DNA from: an uncultured Fidelibacterota bacterium
GTDB taxonomy: Bacteria; Fidelibacterota; Marinisomatia; Marinisomatales; Marinisomataceae
Direction of reading: 5' to 3'
Length of the DNA: 64,000 nt
Assembly: GCA_902624275.1 (NCBI GenBank)
Contig: CACNWW010000001.1
Coordinates: forward strand, 126,001-190,000
Shown: positions 34,027 through 42,857 of the stretch, piece by piece
Numbering within the stretch: position 1 is the first letter of the stretch
Layout of the letters: the number at the start of each line of letters is the position of its first letter
The notes under the pieces: generated by a model
Database searches by the model: none
Told to the model about the DNA's origin: nothing
What the model saw: only the letters and a program-made list of their open reading frames with translations
Translations under genes and position numbers: made by a program

Positions 34027-34817
34027 GCGTACATCATAATTAAACTTACAGCCATAATAATCATTCCAATTGTAACACCAATAATTGTATCGCTAGGCTC
34101 ACCATACTCTTTAGCAACAGGCAATAATTCATTAAGAGCAACATAAACCATAATTCCTGCACAAAATGCAAAGGATATTCCAAATAACGCTTCATTAAAT
34201 ACAGTTCTAAAAACTATAAATCCAATCAATGCACCAGCAGGCTCTGCAAGACCAGATAAAAATGAAATGTAAAAAGCTTTACTCTTACTTTTAGTCGCAT
34301 AATATATTGGTACTGAAACAGCAATTCCCTCCGGAATATTATGAACAGCTATCGCTAATGCAAGCGTAAACCCAATTGCAGGATCATATACTGTCGCAGT
34401 AAATGTAGCAAATCCTTCTGGAAAATTATGAATTGCCAAGGCTATTGCAGAAAAAACACCAGCTTTGATAAGTGCAGATTCATTTTTATCCTCTGATCTC
34501 GATATAAAATCTGCAATTGAATGATGATCAAATAATTGATCGATTAGAAGCATCAAAAGTAATCCAACAACAAACCCTGTAACAGTTATTAATTTTCCAA
34601 AACTTAAACCATAAATAGTAGTTAATGATTCAAACGAAAGTTGCATCAACTCTATAAAGGATACATAAATCATGATTCCTGCAGACAGTCCTAATGCAAT
34701 TGCCAAAAATCTTTTATTAAAAGACCTTGTAAAAAGAGCTATGCCACTACCAATACCTGTACTTAATCCTGCAAATGTTGCTAAAGCAAACCCTAGATAT
34801 ATATTATTTAATTCCAT
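34023..34817 (-). CDS. zupT: ZIP-family zinc transporter ZupT
   Basis: Divalent-metal (Zn, Fe, Mn) uptake permease with eight predicted helices. Metal-site helices IV and V read IHNFPEGFATF and HNIPEGIAVSVPIYYATKS, the bacterial ZupT pattern. The ATG at 34817 (MELNNIYLGFALATFAGLS) is preferred over a TTG at 34835. The resulting 264-residue protein is normal for the family. It is divergent from the DUF3147 gene with only 10 bp between start codons, so transcription must begin inside the neighbouring gene. Confidence 0.94.
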   Translation of the reverse strand: MELNNIYLGFALATFAGLSTGIGSGIALFTRSFNKRFLAIALGLSAGIMIYVSFIELMQLSFESLTTIYGLSFGKLITVTGFVVGLLLMLLIDQLFDHHSIADFISRSEDKNESALIKAGVFSAIALAIHNFPEGFATFTATVYDPAIGFTLALAIAVHNIPEGIAVSVPIYYATKSKSKAFYISFLSGLAEPAGALIGFIVFRTVFNEALFGISFAFCAGIMVYVALNELLPVAKEYGEPSDTIIGVTIGMIIMAVSLIMMYA

Positions 34818-34827
34818 AATTTTATTG

Positions 34828-35172
34828 ATGTTCAATATAACAAAAATTTTAATATCCGCACTAATTATATTTATTGCATCGGAGATCGGAAAAAGAGACT
34901 CGCTTTTAGGAGCAATAATTGTATCTCTCCCGATGATTTCTTTGATTACAATTTCATGGATATATTTTGAAACAAAAGATATTGATAAAATTATTGCTTT
35001 CTCTCATGGCGTTTTTGCTATGATAATGCCTTCATTATCATTTTTTATAACATTGCCTTTTTTCTTGAAAAAAATCAATTTTATTCCCAGTATGTTTCTT
35101 TCAATTTCAATCATGATAGTATTATATTTTGTATTGAGCATTTTATATAAAAAAATTGGAGTAGATATTTAA
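34828..35172 (+). CDS. DUF3147-like small membrane protein
   Basis: A 114-residue protein with four hydrophobic helices. The N-terminal SEIGKRDSLLGAIIVSLPMISLITISWIY and the later GVFAMIMPSLSFF match DUF3147-like proteins, uncharacterised four-helix membrane proteins. ATG 34828 gives a start in the small divergent gap with zupT; the frame is open upstream inside zupT but that part is not gene-like. It is 1 bp from the lipocalin gene and the two are probably one transcript. Confidence 0.68.
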   Translation: MFNITKILISALIIFIASEIGKRDSLLGAIIVSLPMISLITISWIYFETKDIDKIIAFSHGVFAMIMPSLSFFITLPFFLKKINFIPSMFLSISIMIVLYFVLSILYKKIGVDI

Positions 35173-35173
35173 A

Positions 35174-35686
35174 ATGAAAACATTACTAATCTTATTTATA
35201 ATCTTTGCAAGTTTTTTAAAAGGAGCTGACACTATGAAAACAGTTGAATCAGTAGATTTAGAAAAATTTATGGGTAAATGGTTCGTTATTGCCTTAGTAC
35301 CTAACATGATAGAAAAAGGTGCTACAAATTCTTCTGATACATATATTTTGAACAAAGATGGTACAATCGATATTACTTATGATGCCATTAAAGATGGCAA
35401 AGCAAGACAAATTATTCAAAAAGGTACAGTTGTTAATAAAGCCTCAAATGCTGAATGGACTATTCAAATGAGAAAGCCATTTATTCCTTTTATGAAATTC
35501 CCATTTAAAATAGTTTACATCGACAAAAACTATGAATATATGGCTGTTGGTTATCCTAAAAACACTATGGGTTGGATTATGGGAAGAACATCAAAAATAA
35601 CTGATGAAGCTTACAGAAAAATTATGACTTCTTTAGAAGAACTAGGTTACAAAAAAGAACAATTCGAATTTGTTCAACATGACTAA
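35174..35686 (+). CDS. blc: Bacterial lipocalin (Blc-like)
   Basis: A 170-residue exported lipocalin: signal TLLILFIIFASFLKGA, then the lipocalin motif 1 VDLEKFMGKWFVIALVPN, NSSDTYILNKDG and the C-terminal motif TLEELGYKKEQF-like stretch. Bacterial lipocalins bind lipids and aid membrane maintenance under stress. Unlike E. coli Blc there is no lipobox Cys, so the mature protein is probably soluble in the periplasm. Its stop overlaps the convergent nickel-transporter gene by four bases. Confidence 0.88.
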   Translation: MKTLLILFIIFASFLKGADTMKTVESVDLEKFMGKWFVIALVPNMIEKGATNSSDTYILNKDGTIDITYDAIKDGKARQIIQKGTVVNKASNAEWTIQMRKPFIPFMKFPFKIVYIDKNYEYMAVGYPKNTMGWIMGRTSKITDEAYRKIMTSLEELGYKKEQFEFVQHD

Positions 35687-36387
35687 TGTTGATGCTCAAT
35701 TCCTAGAAAACTAAACATAAAATATAATATTCCTACTGCAATGATTAAAATTGCTGCGACTATGTTTGTATTAAATTTTTTATTTACAGAGTTTAATTGA
35801 TTTACAAATCTATCTTTAAATACTAAAAATAGGGTCATAATACCTATTAGGGTCAAAGCTATTCCCAAAACATAAATAAAGATAGATGAGTATAATGTAA
35901 TTACATCTTCTTGAAACTTATTTGCTGCAATGAGCAATACAGCTATAGCAGAAGGACAAGGAATCGATCCTGCTACCAGTCCAGTAATAAATGGACTTGC
36001 ATATTTTGTATCATTGAAATGAAAATGCATTGGGTCATTACACTCTTTATCATTTTCATGCCTAGTTTCCTTCAACGATCTAAAAAGCAAATAAGAGCCA
36101 AGACATATGATTAAAATGGGACCTATATAACCCAAAATTGGAAATTTCTCTCCCCCTGCTTTAAACAAAAAGGCAATTAATGAAAATAAAAGGAAATGTG
36201 TGATTATTAGTCCGCTAATGATTTTTAAAGAACCAGAAAATCTCAATGATCCTCCACTTAAATATGCTAAGATAAGGGTTTTGCCGTGACCTGGCTCAAG
36301 CGCATGAAACATACCTAAGATAAAAATAACAGAATATGTAAAGTTGCTATTAAGAATTAATTCTAAATTTTCTATTATTTCATACAT
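35683..36387 (-). CDS. NicO-family nickel/cobalt (or metal) permease
   Basis: A 234-residue membrane protein with six to seven helices and the family motif GMFHALEPGHGKTLILAYL near the N-terminus. A central His/Asp-rich loop (ETRHENDKECNDPMHFHFND) and a C-terminal EHQH could bind metal. These features resemble RcnA/HupE/NicO-type nickel/cobalt transporters; export or import cannot be judged. It begins 2 bp after the yidD stop, in the dcd-yidD-nicO order. Confidence 0.86.
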   Translation of the reverse strand: MYEIIENLELILNSNFTYSVIFILGMFHALEPGHGKTLILAYLSGGSLRFSGSLKIISGLIITHFLLFSLIAFLFKAGGEKFPILGYIGPILIICLGSYLLFRSLKETRHENDKECNDPMHFHFNDTKYASPFITGLVAGSIPCPSAIAVLLIAANKFQEDVITLYSSIFIYVLGIALTLIGIMTLFLVFKDRFVNQLNSVNKKFNTNIVAAILIIAVGILYFMFSFLGIEHQH

Positions 36388-36389
36388 TA

Positions 36390-36620
36390 TTAATCTTTTC
36401 TTGGAACAGGGTCGTAACCTTTTTCACCCCATGGATGACATTTTATAATTCTCTTTGCCGATAAATAGAGCCCTTTAAATAAACCCCATGTTTTTAAAGA
36501 ATTCATACAATATTCAGAACATGTAGGTTGAAATCTACAATTTGAACCTAATAGTGGTGAGATTAATGTTTGATAGAATTTTATTAATAAAATAAAAGGG
36601 AAGATTAAAAGCTTACTCAT
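36390..36620 (-). CDS. yidD: Membrane protein insertion efficiency factor YidD
   Basis: A 76-residue protein beginning [13 protein letters not shown] with one amphipathic/hydrophobic N-terminal segment. The signature [24 protein letters not shown] and the C-terminal [12 protein letters not shown] match YidD exactly. YidD assists YidC-dependent insertion of membrane proteins. ATG at 36620 overlaps the end of dcd by 8 bp and agrees with the family's short N-terminus; a longer frame to 36701 runs inside dcd. Confidence 0.95.
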   Translation of the reverse strand: MSKLLIFPFILLIKFYQTLISPLLGSNCRFQPTCSEYCMNSLKTWGLFKGLYLSAKRIIKCHPWGEKGYDPVPRKD

Positions 36621-37140
36621 CTTTTTTGAAATCTTTATATAGCATACTAGTTTGAATATCTTTATTACCCTGGTATTTTCCACTCTTATATGGATCAACA
36701 TTACCTTCTACAGAATGATAAAAAATTTGACAAATTTCAACTGATGGATAAATTTTAATTGGCTGCACACAAAAGATTTCTAAGGTCCAATAACCTTTAA
36801 ATCCTACATCACCAAACCCAGCGGTAACATGTACAAAAAGACCTAATCTACCAACGGAAGATCTTCCTTCTAACATTGGAACTAAATTATGTGTTTCAGT
36901 ATACTCAACTGTTCTTCCAAGATATAATTTTCTACTATCAAGTAACAATCCATCATCTGGAATGATTATTTTTTTAGCGGAATTATTTTCCTTCATATCA
37001 AGTGGACTTTTTTCATAAACCATCAACTCATTATGGAGTTTTAAGTTATAACTATTTGGATTAACCTGATTTTCATTGAAAGGTTCAATGATAATGTCTT
37101 GGTCTTTTCGTTTAAGAATTTCTTTTCCTGATAAAATCAT
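36613..37140 (-). CDS. dcd: dCTP deaminase
   Basis: Deaminates dCTP toward dUTP for thymidylate supply. The 175-residue trimeric beta-fold protein shows [18 protein letters not shown], the central [21 protein letters not shown] with the catalytic region, and [10 protein letters not shown] whose Glu is the general base. The ATG at 37140 ([10 protein letters not shown]) is the family-like start; three more residues are possible from 37149. It is divergent from lgt with a 62-bp gap and heads a short dcd-yidD-nicO transcript. Confidence 0.95.
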   Translation of the reverse strand: MILSGKEILKRKDQDIIIEPFNENQVNPNSYNLKLHNELMVYEKSPLDMKENNSAKKIIIPDDGLLLDSRKLYLGRTVEYTETHNLVPMLEGRSSVGRLGLFVHVTAGFGDVGFKGYWTLEIFCVQPIKIYPSVEICQIFYHSVEGNVDPYKSGKYQGNKDIQTSMLYKDFKKDE

Positions 37141-37202
37141 AGTATGCATTCGAGGTTATATAATTTTTTTTATGTTACAAAGTATTTTTTGTATCTTTCT
37201 GT

Positions 37203-38051
37203 ATGGATTTTTTAACATGGTGGCAATCTTTACCTTCTCAAATGGATCCGGTACTAATCTCAATTGGTCCGTTAACAATTTATTGGTATTCAACCATGTA
37301 CCTAGTTTCTTTTGGTGTAGTCTACATTATCTGTAGTCGAAAAATTAAGCAAAATAAGTTCACTAAAATTAATCTTGAACAATTTGAAGACTTATTAACA
37401 TGGTGTTTCATTGGATTACTAATAGGCGCAAGATTTGGCTATGTATTTTTTTATAATTTTGAATACTACTTATCAAATCCGCTAGAGATTCTTCTACCTT
37501 TCAAGTATAATAATGGAAATTGGATCTTTACTGGTATTGCAGGAATGTCATATCATGGTGGAGTAATTGGTGTTGTAACTGCAATATGGCTTTTTAGTAG
37601 AAAAGTGAATTTACATTTGTTTGAGTTAGCAGATTTTTTAACAGCTGCTATTCCATTGGGGTATTTTTTTGGTAGAATTGGGAATTTTATAAACGGGGAA
37701 CTTTATGGCAGAAAAACAGAAGCATCTATTGGAATGTACTTCCCAAACGCAGGAGATCAAGCTTTGCGTCATCCATCCCAATTATATGAAGCATTTTTTG
37801 AAGGAATTGTTCTCTACTATGTTATTAATATTTTCAATAAAAAAAATCAACTAGGATTTAATAGTGGTACATATGTGTTTGGTTATGGGTTTGTACGATT
37901 TTTTATTGAATATTTTAGAGAGCCAGATGCACACTTAGGATTTATTCTTTTTAATTTAAGTATGGGTCAACTTCTATGTATAGCTATGATGCTGAGCGGA
38001 ATATATATATGGTATATTGGCAATCAAGAGATTGCTAAAGCTCAAACTTAA
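37203..38051 (+). CDS. lgt: Prolipoprotein diacylglyceryl transferase
   Basis: Attaches diacylglycerol to the lipobox Cys of prelipoproteins; it serves the several lipoproteins in this window. The 282-residue seven-helix protein has ISIGPLTIYWYSTMYLVSF, the conserved GRIGNFINGELYGR signature, HPSQLYEAFFEG and FIEYFREPDAHLG. Its last 17 bp overlap the convergent DUF6702 gene. Confidence 0.96.
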   Translation: MDFLTWWQSLPSQMDPVLISIGPLTIYWYSTMYLVSFGVVYIICSRKIKQNKFTKINLEQFEDLLTWCFIGLLIGARFGYVFFYNFEYYLSNPLEILLPFKYNNGNWIFTGIAGMSYHGGVIGVVTAIWLFSRKVNLHLFELADFLTAAIPLGYFFGRIGNFINGELYGRKTEASIGMYFPNAGDQALRHPSQLYEAFFEGIVLYYVINIFNKKNQLGFNSGTYVFGYGFVRFFIEYFREPDAHLGFILFNLSMGQLLCIAMMLSGIYIWYIGNQEIAKAQT

Positions 38052-38511
38052 ACGCAGGTTCTTCAACAGTCATAGTAGACGATTGAACGCTCTTTTTTCC
38101 ATAAACATTCATTATATTTTGTTGCTTTTTATACATATCCATAAAAATTGTATTAAATACAGCAACATTAGATGGTGAATTTAACTTATCAATCTCCAAA
38201 AAAAATAAAGTGAAATCTCCATCAATTTTTTTTCCAAGATATCTCCAATAATGATCTTGTATAATAAAATTATCTGAAAGATAATCTATTATAAAATCAT
38301 CTATGTCATTGTTTTCACGCTCGGAACCTAAATTAGCTAGATTAAAATCAGCTTTTTTTAATAACGCTTCTACATCATGTGTGAAGGTTTGAATAGTTAT
38401 CTCTAAACTTTTTTGATTATCACTTAAACGTACTTCGGTTGTTGTCAGAAAAAACTGATGACTAAATACAAGCGAGTGTAGTAAAATTATTTGAAAAAAT
38501 AATTTATACAT
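38035..38511 (-). CDS. DUF6702-family exported protein
   Basis: A 158-residue exported protein with signal KLFFQIILLHSLVFSHQ. Directly after it comes FFLTTTEVRLSDNQKSLEITIQTFTHDVEALLK, the pattern of the DUF6702 family, seen mainly in Bacteroidota and relatives, where it often neighbours M1 aminopeptidase genes as it does here (18 bp from the M1 gene's end). Function unknown. The close linkage argues for a joint envelope function. Confidence 0.75.
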   Translation of the reverse strand: MYKLFFQIILLHSLVFSHQFFLTTTEVRLSDNQKSLEITIQTFTHDVEALLKKADFNLANLGSERENNDIDDFIIDYLSDNFIIQDHYWRYLGKKIDGDFTLFFLEIDKLNSPSNVAVFNTIFMDMYKKQQNIMNVYGKKSVQSSTMTVEEPAFKFEL

Positions 38512-38529
38512 TATTTAATCATCCTAATA

Positions 38530-40995
38530 TTACTTGGAATCGCTTTGTTTAGCTCTTTGCATTGGATTCGATCCACCGTACCATGATGAACTATCATACT
38601 TATAGATATCAAATAAAGTTGGCTCATTCTTTGGTGGCCAATGATTATTATCCCTAAATGTATCAGCAGTTTCTCTAAAAGGATCCAATGTAAAGCTTAC
38701 AACTTTCTTTTCAGTTTTGAATACCTTTGATACTTCTGGTCTATTAAATCTCCAAATTTCTACAGGTATTCTGACAACATCAGTTGATCCATCTTCAAAT
38801 GTCATTTCAATAATCAGTGGCATTACAAGTCCACCAATGTTCTTGAATTTAATTTTGTAGAAGTGATCATTTCTTTGAGCTAATCTTCGTTCATTATCAG
38901 ATAACTCATCCAGTAATTCCTCATACTGGCTTTTGCCGCTCATTTTTTCCATGATTTTAGCTTTCATTTCATCTGAAAGATCAGCATCATTTAACATTGT
39001 TTCATATCGTCTGCGCTGACTCGCATCAGTTATATCAGCAAACTCATCATAGGAGTCATAAAAGTCTCTTGTTTTAGGATCTCTATCTGTAACTGTTTGC
39101 TTAATATCTTTTTCGTCTAACATTGCAGCATAATATTTTTTGTCTTCTTTATCTTTCTTTTCGGCTGCTCTCTTCTTAGTGGGATCAATTTCTAACTGAA
39201 ACAATTCAACCTCTTCGATGGATAAATCTACATGGTCATTTGTAAAGAACCATCCTCTCCAAAACCAGTCTAAGTCTACACCAGATGCATTTTCCATAAT
39301 TCGGAAAAAGTCAGATGGTGTTGGATGCTTAAACATCCAAGTTTTTGAATATTCTTTAAACGCGAAATCAAATAATTCTCTACCCATTATAGTATCTCTT
39401 AAAATATTCAATGCAACAGTAGGCTTACCGTAAGCATTTGCACCAAATTGATATATGGATTCAGAATTTGTCATTATCGGCATTATGTTGGATTTATCTC
39501 CTCTCATATATCGCACAATATAATCTTGGTTGTTTCTAGGATGAAATAACTCAGAGTCCCATGCTCTTCCTGCCAAATCATCCATAAAGGAATTAAGACC
39601 TTCATCCATCCATGTCCATTGTCTTTCATCTGAGTTGACAATCATTGGAAACCAGAAGTGTCCAACCTCATGTATGATTACACCAATTAATCCTCTTTTA
39701 GTTCTTTCAGAATATGTACCATCTTCCTCTGGTCGATATCCATTAAATGAAACCATTGGATACTCCATTCCCATACGATCAATATGAGCTGAAATAGCAA
39801 CAGGATATGGATAATCAAATGTGTACTTTGAATAAAAATCAACAGTATGTGCTACTGCTTTGGTTGAATATTGACCCCATAGAGGGTTTGCTTCATTTGG
39901 ATAATAGGACATAGCCATTACCGTATTATCGCCTACTTGCACACCCATGGCATCCCATATATATCTTCTTGAAGCAGCAAATGCATAGTCTCTTACATTT
40001 TCTGCCTTAAAGTGCCATGTTTTTTGTCTACTTGTTTTTGTTTCAAGATTTTCTAACGCTTCATCTACTGTAACAATTAATACCGGATCTTTAGATTTCT
40101 TTGCTTTTTCAAGTCTATTAATTTGCTCATCAGTAAGCACTTCGTCCGGGTTCTGTAATGCTCCGGTAGCTCCAACAATAAAATCTTCAGGTACAGTAAT
40201 TTTTACATCATAGTCACCGAAAATTAATGTGAATTCACCTCTACCTAAGAATTGTTTATTTTGCCAACCATATACGTCATTGTACATACACATTCTTGGA
40301 AAGAACTGTGCTATAGTGTAAATGTAGTTATCATCATCCTCAAAATATTCATACCCTGATCTTCCGCCGTCTCGAATATGGTCGTTGATATTATACCACC
40401 ATTTAATTTTGAAGGTATAAGTATCTCCAGATTGAATTGGTTCAGGAACATCAATACGCATCATAGTTTTATTGATTGTATATGGAACATTTTTATTTTT
40501 TTCATCTTTTACATACTGAATTTTGAAACCGCCATCAAAATCGCGATAAAAGTTTTCTAATGTTCTGGAAGAGACTGTACTACCAATAACCATTTTCTCA
40601 TTTCCTCTTTGCGCTGACAGGTCACCAGTAGATTGAATTTTGTAGGAATCCGAATCTAAGGCTCTAACATTTTGTGTGAGCTCCATCCATAAATAATTCA
40701 ATGCATCAGGAGAATTATTGTAAAACGTAACTGTTTCTTCTCCATATAGTCTTTGCTTGTTGTCATCAATTCTCAATTTCATATCATAATCTGCTCTAAC
40801 TTGCCAGTATTCATGTCCTGGATAACCAGCAGCGGTACGATAAGTATTTGGTGTTGTGATGTCTTCATTTAATTGTTTAAAACGATCTAAATTGATTTGA
40901 TAAGAATTAAAATGTCTATTTTCTTCAAGCTCGACATTATCTTGAGCAAAAATCATTGAAAATAGGCATAAAATTATTGCAGTTTTTTTATACAT
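38530..40995 (-). CDS. Exported M1-family metallopeptidase
   Basis: Zinc aminopeptidase-like protein of 821 residues with signal MYKKTAIILCLFSMIFAQ. The catalytic motif is GVIIHEVGHFWFPMI, and the third zinc ligand is in WTWMDEGLNSF; a GxMEN-like segment reads RMGMEYPMV. A long, highly charged insertion (KKRAAEKKDKEDKK... to LSDNERRLAQRND) precedes the final beta domain. The start at ATG 40995 has a good Shine-Dalgarno AGGAGAT; a longer frame upstream overlaps the EthD gene and is rejected. This architecture is typical for periplasmic M1 enzymes of the FCB group, with peptide scavenging as a likely role. Confidence 0.92.
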   Translation of the reverse strand: MYKKTAIILCLFSMIFAQDNVELEENRHFNSYQINLDRFKQLNEDITTPNTYRTAAGYPGHEYWQVRADYDMKLRIDDNKQRLYGEETVTFYNNSPDALNYLWMELTQNVRALDSDSYKIQSTGDLSAQRGNEKMVIGSTVSSRTLENFYRDFDGGFKIQYVKDEKNKNVPYTINKTMMRIDVPEPIQSGDTYTFKIKWWYNINDHIRDGGRSGYEYFEDDDNYIYTIAQFFPRMCMYNDVYGWQNKQFLGRGEFTLIFGDYDVKITVPEDFIVGATGALQNPDEVLTDEQINRLEKAKKSKDPVLIVTVDEALENLETKTSRQKTWHFKAENVRDYAFAASRRYIWDAMGVQVGDNTVMAMSYYPNEANPLWGQYSTKAVAHTVDFYSKYTFDYPYPVAISAHIDRMGMEYPMVSFNGYRPEEDGTYSERTKRGLIGVIIHEVGHFWFPMIVNSDERQWTWMDEGLNSFMDDLAGRAWDSELFHPRNNQDYIVRYMRGDKSNIMPIMTNSESIYQFGANAYGKPTVALNILRDTIMGRELFDFAFKEYSKTWMFKHPTPSDFFRIMENASGVDLDWFWRGWFFTNDHVDLSIEEVELFQLEIDPTKKRAAEKKDKEDKKYYAAMLDEKDIKQTVTDRDPKTRDFYDSYDEFADITDASQRRRYETMLNDADLSDEMKAKIMEKMSGKSQYEELLDELSDNERRLAQRNDHFYKIKFKNIGGLVMPLIIEMTFEDGSTDVVRIPVEIWRFNRPEVSKVFKTEKKVVSFTLDPFRETADTFRDNNHWPPKNEPTLFDIYKYDSSSWYGGSNPMQRAKQSDSK

Positions 40996-41097
40996 ACTTA
41001 CATCTCCTAAAATTGTATGAACAAACAATGTAAGTATCAAATAATGATGTTGTAAATAAAAAAAAGATGTTATCTTTATTACGTTAAGGAGACAATT

Positions 41098-41430
41098 ATG
41101 GTTAAAAAAATACTTTTTATTCAAAATAGAACAGGAATTAAGCGTTCTAATTTCTTTGATCACTGGGAAAATATCCATGCTCCTCACATGGTCAATGTTC
41201 TAAAACCTCAAAAATATATTCTAACATTTTTTGAAGAAGATATTGAAAATGGTTGTTGTGGAATGGCAGAGCTTTGGTTCAATTCAGAATCACAATATCA
41301 AGAAGCAATGGAACGAAGAAAAACAGAATATGGTTCTTCGGATAATTGGCATGATGTAGCAAAAGCATGGCCAGATCCTAATCGCTATGAATACACTGGA
41401 AGAGAAATTAAAATAGTCGATAATACTTAG
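41098..41430 (+). CDS. EthD-domain protein
   Basis: A 110-residue dimeric alpha/beta-barrel protein: IQNRTGIKRSNFFDHWENIHAPHMV is the EthD signature (F-x-x-HW-x-x-xHAP), followed by AELWFNSESQYQEAM. EthD proteins are small, of variable or unknown catalytic role, sometimes accompanying oxygenases. Strong Shine-Dalgarno AAGGAGA lies just ahead of ATG 41098. It is followed after 3 bp by the YiiX-like gene, so the two form one transcript, divergent from the M1 peptidase. Confidence 0.85.
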   Translation: MVKKILFIQNRTGIKRSNFFDHWENIHAPHMVNVLKPQKYILTFFEEDIENGCCGMAELWFNSESQYQEAMERRKTEYGSSDNWHDVAKAWPDPNRYEYTGREIKIVDNT

Positions 41431-41433
41431 GCA

Positions 41434-42108
41434 ATGTCAGCTAAAAATCTTTTTCCCATAGCAATGGGTTGTTTTTTCGTTTTTTATGTATCACTCATGT
41501 TGCGTCAACCCTCATTTACTTTTCAAGAAGGTGATATTTTCTTTCAAGATTTAGATTGTGGACCACCGTGTGACGCTATTGAAGCAGTAACCCAAGGTTA
41601 TATGGGATCAAACCTATCTCATTGTGCAATTATAACAGAAGTTGGTCCTAATTTTAAAACTACCAAATTAGCTGAAGCAATAGGAGAAACTGTTTCAGAA
41701 ACCACTTTGGAAGAATTCTTAAGTAGAAGCAATAAAGTACTTGTTGGTAGACTGAAGAAAGAACACGAAGAGTTAATCCCAACTGCTATTGGACACATCA
41801 AAAATAATTTACTTGGAAAACCTTATGATTTTATTTTTGATATAACTGACGATACTTATTATTGTTCAGAAATTATTTATGAAGGGTTGCAGGTTGCTGA
41901 CAGTAATCAAAAAATTATGCAATTAAGTCCAATGACATTCAATGAGCCCGGAACTGATACTCCATTTATCCATTGGATAGAATATTATAAAGAATTGAAT
42001 TATGAGATTCCGGAGGGTGAACTTGGATTAAATCCTGGGGGAATGTCAAGATCCGAGGGTTTAGAAATCATATATATGTTTGAAAAACCTTCTGGATACA
42101 ATAATTAA
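41434..42108 (+). CDS. YiiX-type permuted papain-like hydrolase
   Basis: A 224-residue protein with an N-terminal hydrophobic anchor/signal (residues 7-24) and a circularly permuted NlpC/P60-like fold: FQEGDIFFQDL, His in LSHCAIITEV and, later, the nucleophile Cys in TYYCSEIIYEGL. The order His before Cys is the mark of the YiiX/YaeF permuted group, thought to act on lipids, acyl chains or murein. Its function here is unproven. The stop overlaps the convergent nuclease gene in a shared TTAA. Confidence 0.85.
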   Translation: MSAKNLFPIAMGCFFVFYVSLMLRQPSFTFQEGDIFFQDLDCGPPCDAIEAVTQGYMGSNLSHCAIITEVGPNFKTTKLAEAIGETVSETTLEEFLSRSNKVLVGRLKKEHEELIPTAIGHIKNNLLGKPYDFIFDITDDTYYCSEIIYEGLQVADSNQKIMQLSPMTFNEPGTDTPFIHWIEYYKELNYEIPEGELGLNPGGMSRSEGLEIIYMFEKPSGYNN

Positions 42109-42857
42109 AGCTCAGAAACTGTTTTTAGGTATGTACAATCTGGGCAATCAGGGTCATAATCAGGTGCTTCTTCAAGCTGTAAACAATCAAACATATCTTG
42201 AATAAGTGGACTAATCCAGGTTGTATCTAATTGAAAAGGTACAAGAGTCCTTCTAAAATGCATTTCTCTCCCTAAATGGGGCTTACTTGCATCTCCATTA
42301 TAGTACATAAGATATCCAGAATCTGAAACATCAAAATTATTTTGTTTTAAAAGCCAACTATAAATTTCTAACTGTCTTTTATAAGACTTCCCATTATCAT
42401 AAACATCTGCGGAAGATAATATATCGGCTTTTTTAGCAGTTGCTTTAAAATCTATTACAACTAATTTATCATTTTCATCAATCATAATATCATCTACGCC
42501 ACCATACAATAGAAAATTACGCTCTTCGTCATGATATTGAATTCCTGTAAATGTATGCTGCCATTTTTCTATGTCTTCATGTTGGAATGGTTTTATGTTG
42601 AGACCATTTTCTTTAAATATTCCATGTGGGCGATCTTGAGCTCTGCAAAAGTCCATTTCTTTTTTTAATAAATCATCTACTGCACTATTTATAGCCCATC
42701 CAGGCATCGGTGGCTTTCTCAAACCAAGCTTTGCATCTTTATAAAAACAGGAAGCACAATTGAAAAATAACTCAATTTTTGATCTACTAATTTTAAAAGT
42801 CTTATCAGGATTATATCTCCAATTCTCTCCAACAATTGGATTATATCCATACCCCAT
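42105..42857 (-). CDS. PD-(D/E)XK nuclease-fold protein with Cys pairs
   Basis: A 250-residue protein of the RecB/Cas4-like nuclease superfamily. The active-site elements are GGVDDIMID (Asp123), VVIDFKATAKK (Asp136, Lys138) and QLEIYSWLL (Gln162, Tyr166). Cys34 and Cys37 near the N-terminus and Cys238 and Cys241 near the C-terminus are placed as in AddB/Cas4 enzymes, where such cysteines hold a 4Fe-4S staple. No CRISPR or AddAB genes are nearby. The start overlaps the aldo/keto reductase stop by one base. Likely a DNA repair or processing nuclease of an uncharacterised group. Confidence 0.83.
   Translation of the reverse strand: MGYGYNPIVGENWRYNPDKTFKISRSKIELFFNCASCFYKDAKLGLRKPPMPGWAINSAVDDLLKKEMDFCRAQDRPHGIFKENGLNIKPFQHEDIEKWQHTFTGIQYHDEERNFLLYGGVDDIMIDENDKLVVIDFKATAKKADILSSADVYDNGKSYKRQLEIYSWLLKQNNFDVSDSGYLMYYNGDASKPHLGREMHFRRTLVPFQLDTTWISPLIQDMFDCLQLEEAPDYDPDCPDCTYLKTVSEL

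Noticed and set aside
34672-34827. Longer start of the DUF3147-like gene
   Set aside because: The extension lies in the antisense of zupT and is not membrane-protein-like; ATG 34828 begins directly with the family's first helix.
40996-41187. Longer N-terminus of the M1 peptidase (64 residues)
   Set aside because: It would overlap the EthD gene and its promoter, and bury the signal peptide; the ATG at 40995 has a good Shine-Dalgarno.
42105-42857. Cas4 of a CRISPR system
   Set aside because: No repeat-spacer array and no other cas genes anywhere in the window; the Cys layout (two pairs) also differs from Cas4 (one plus three).
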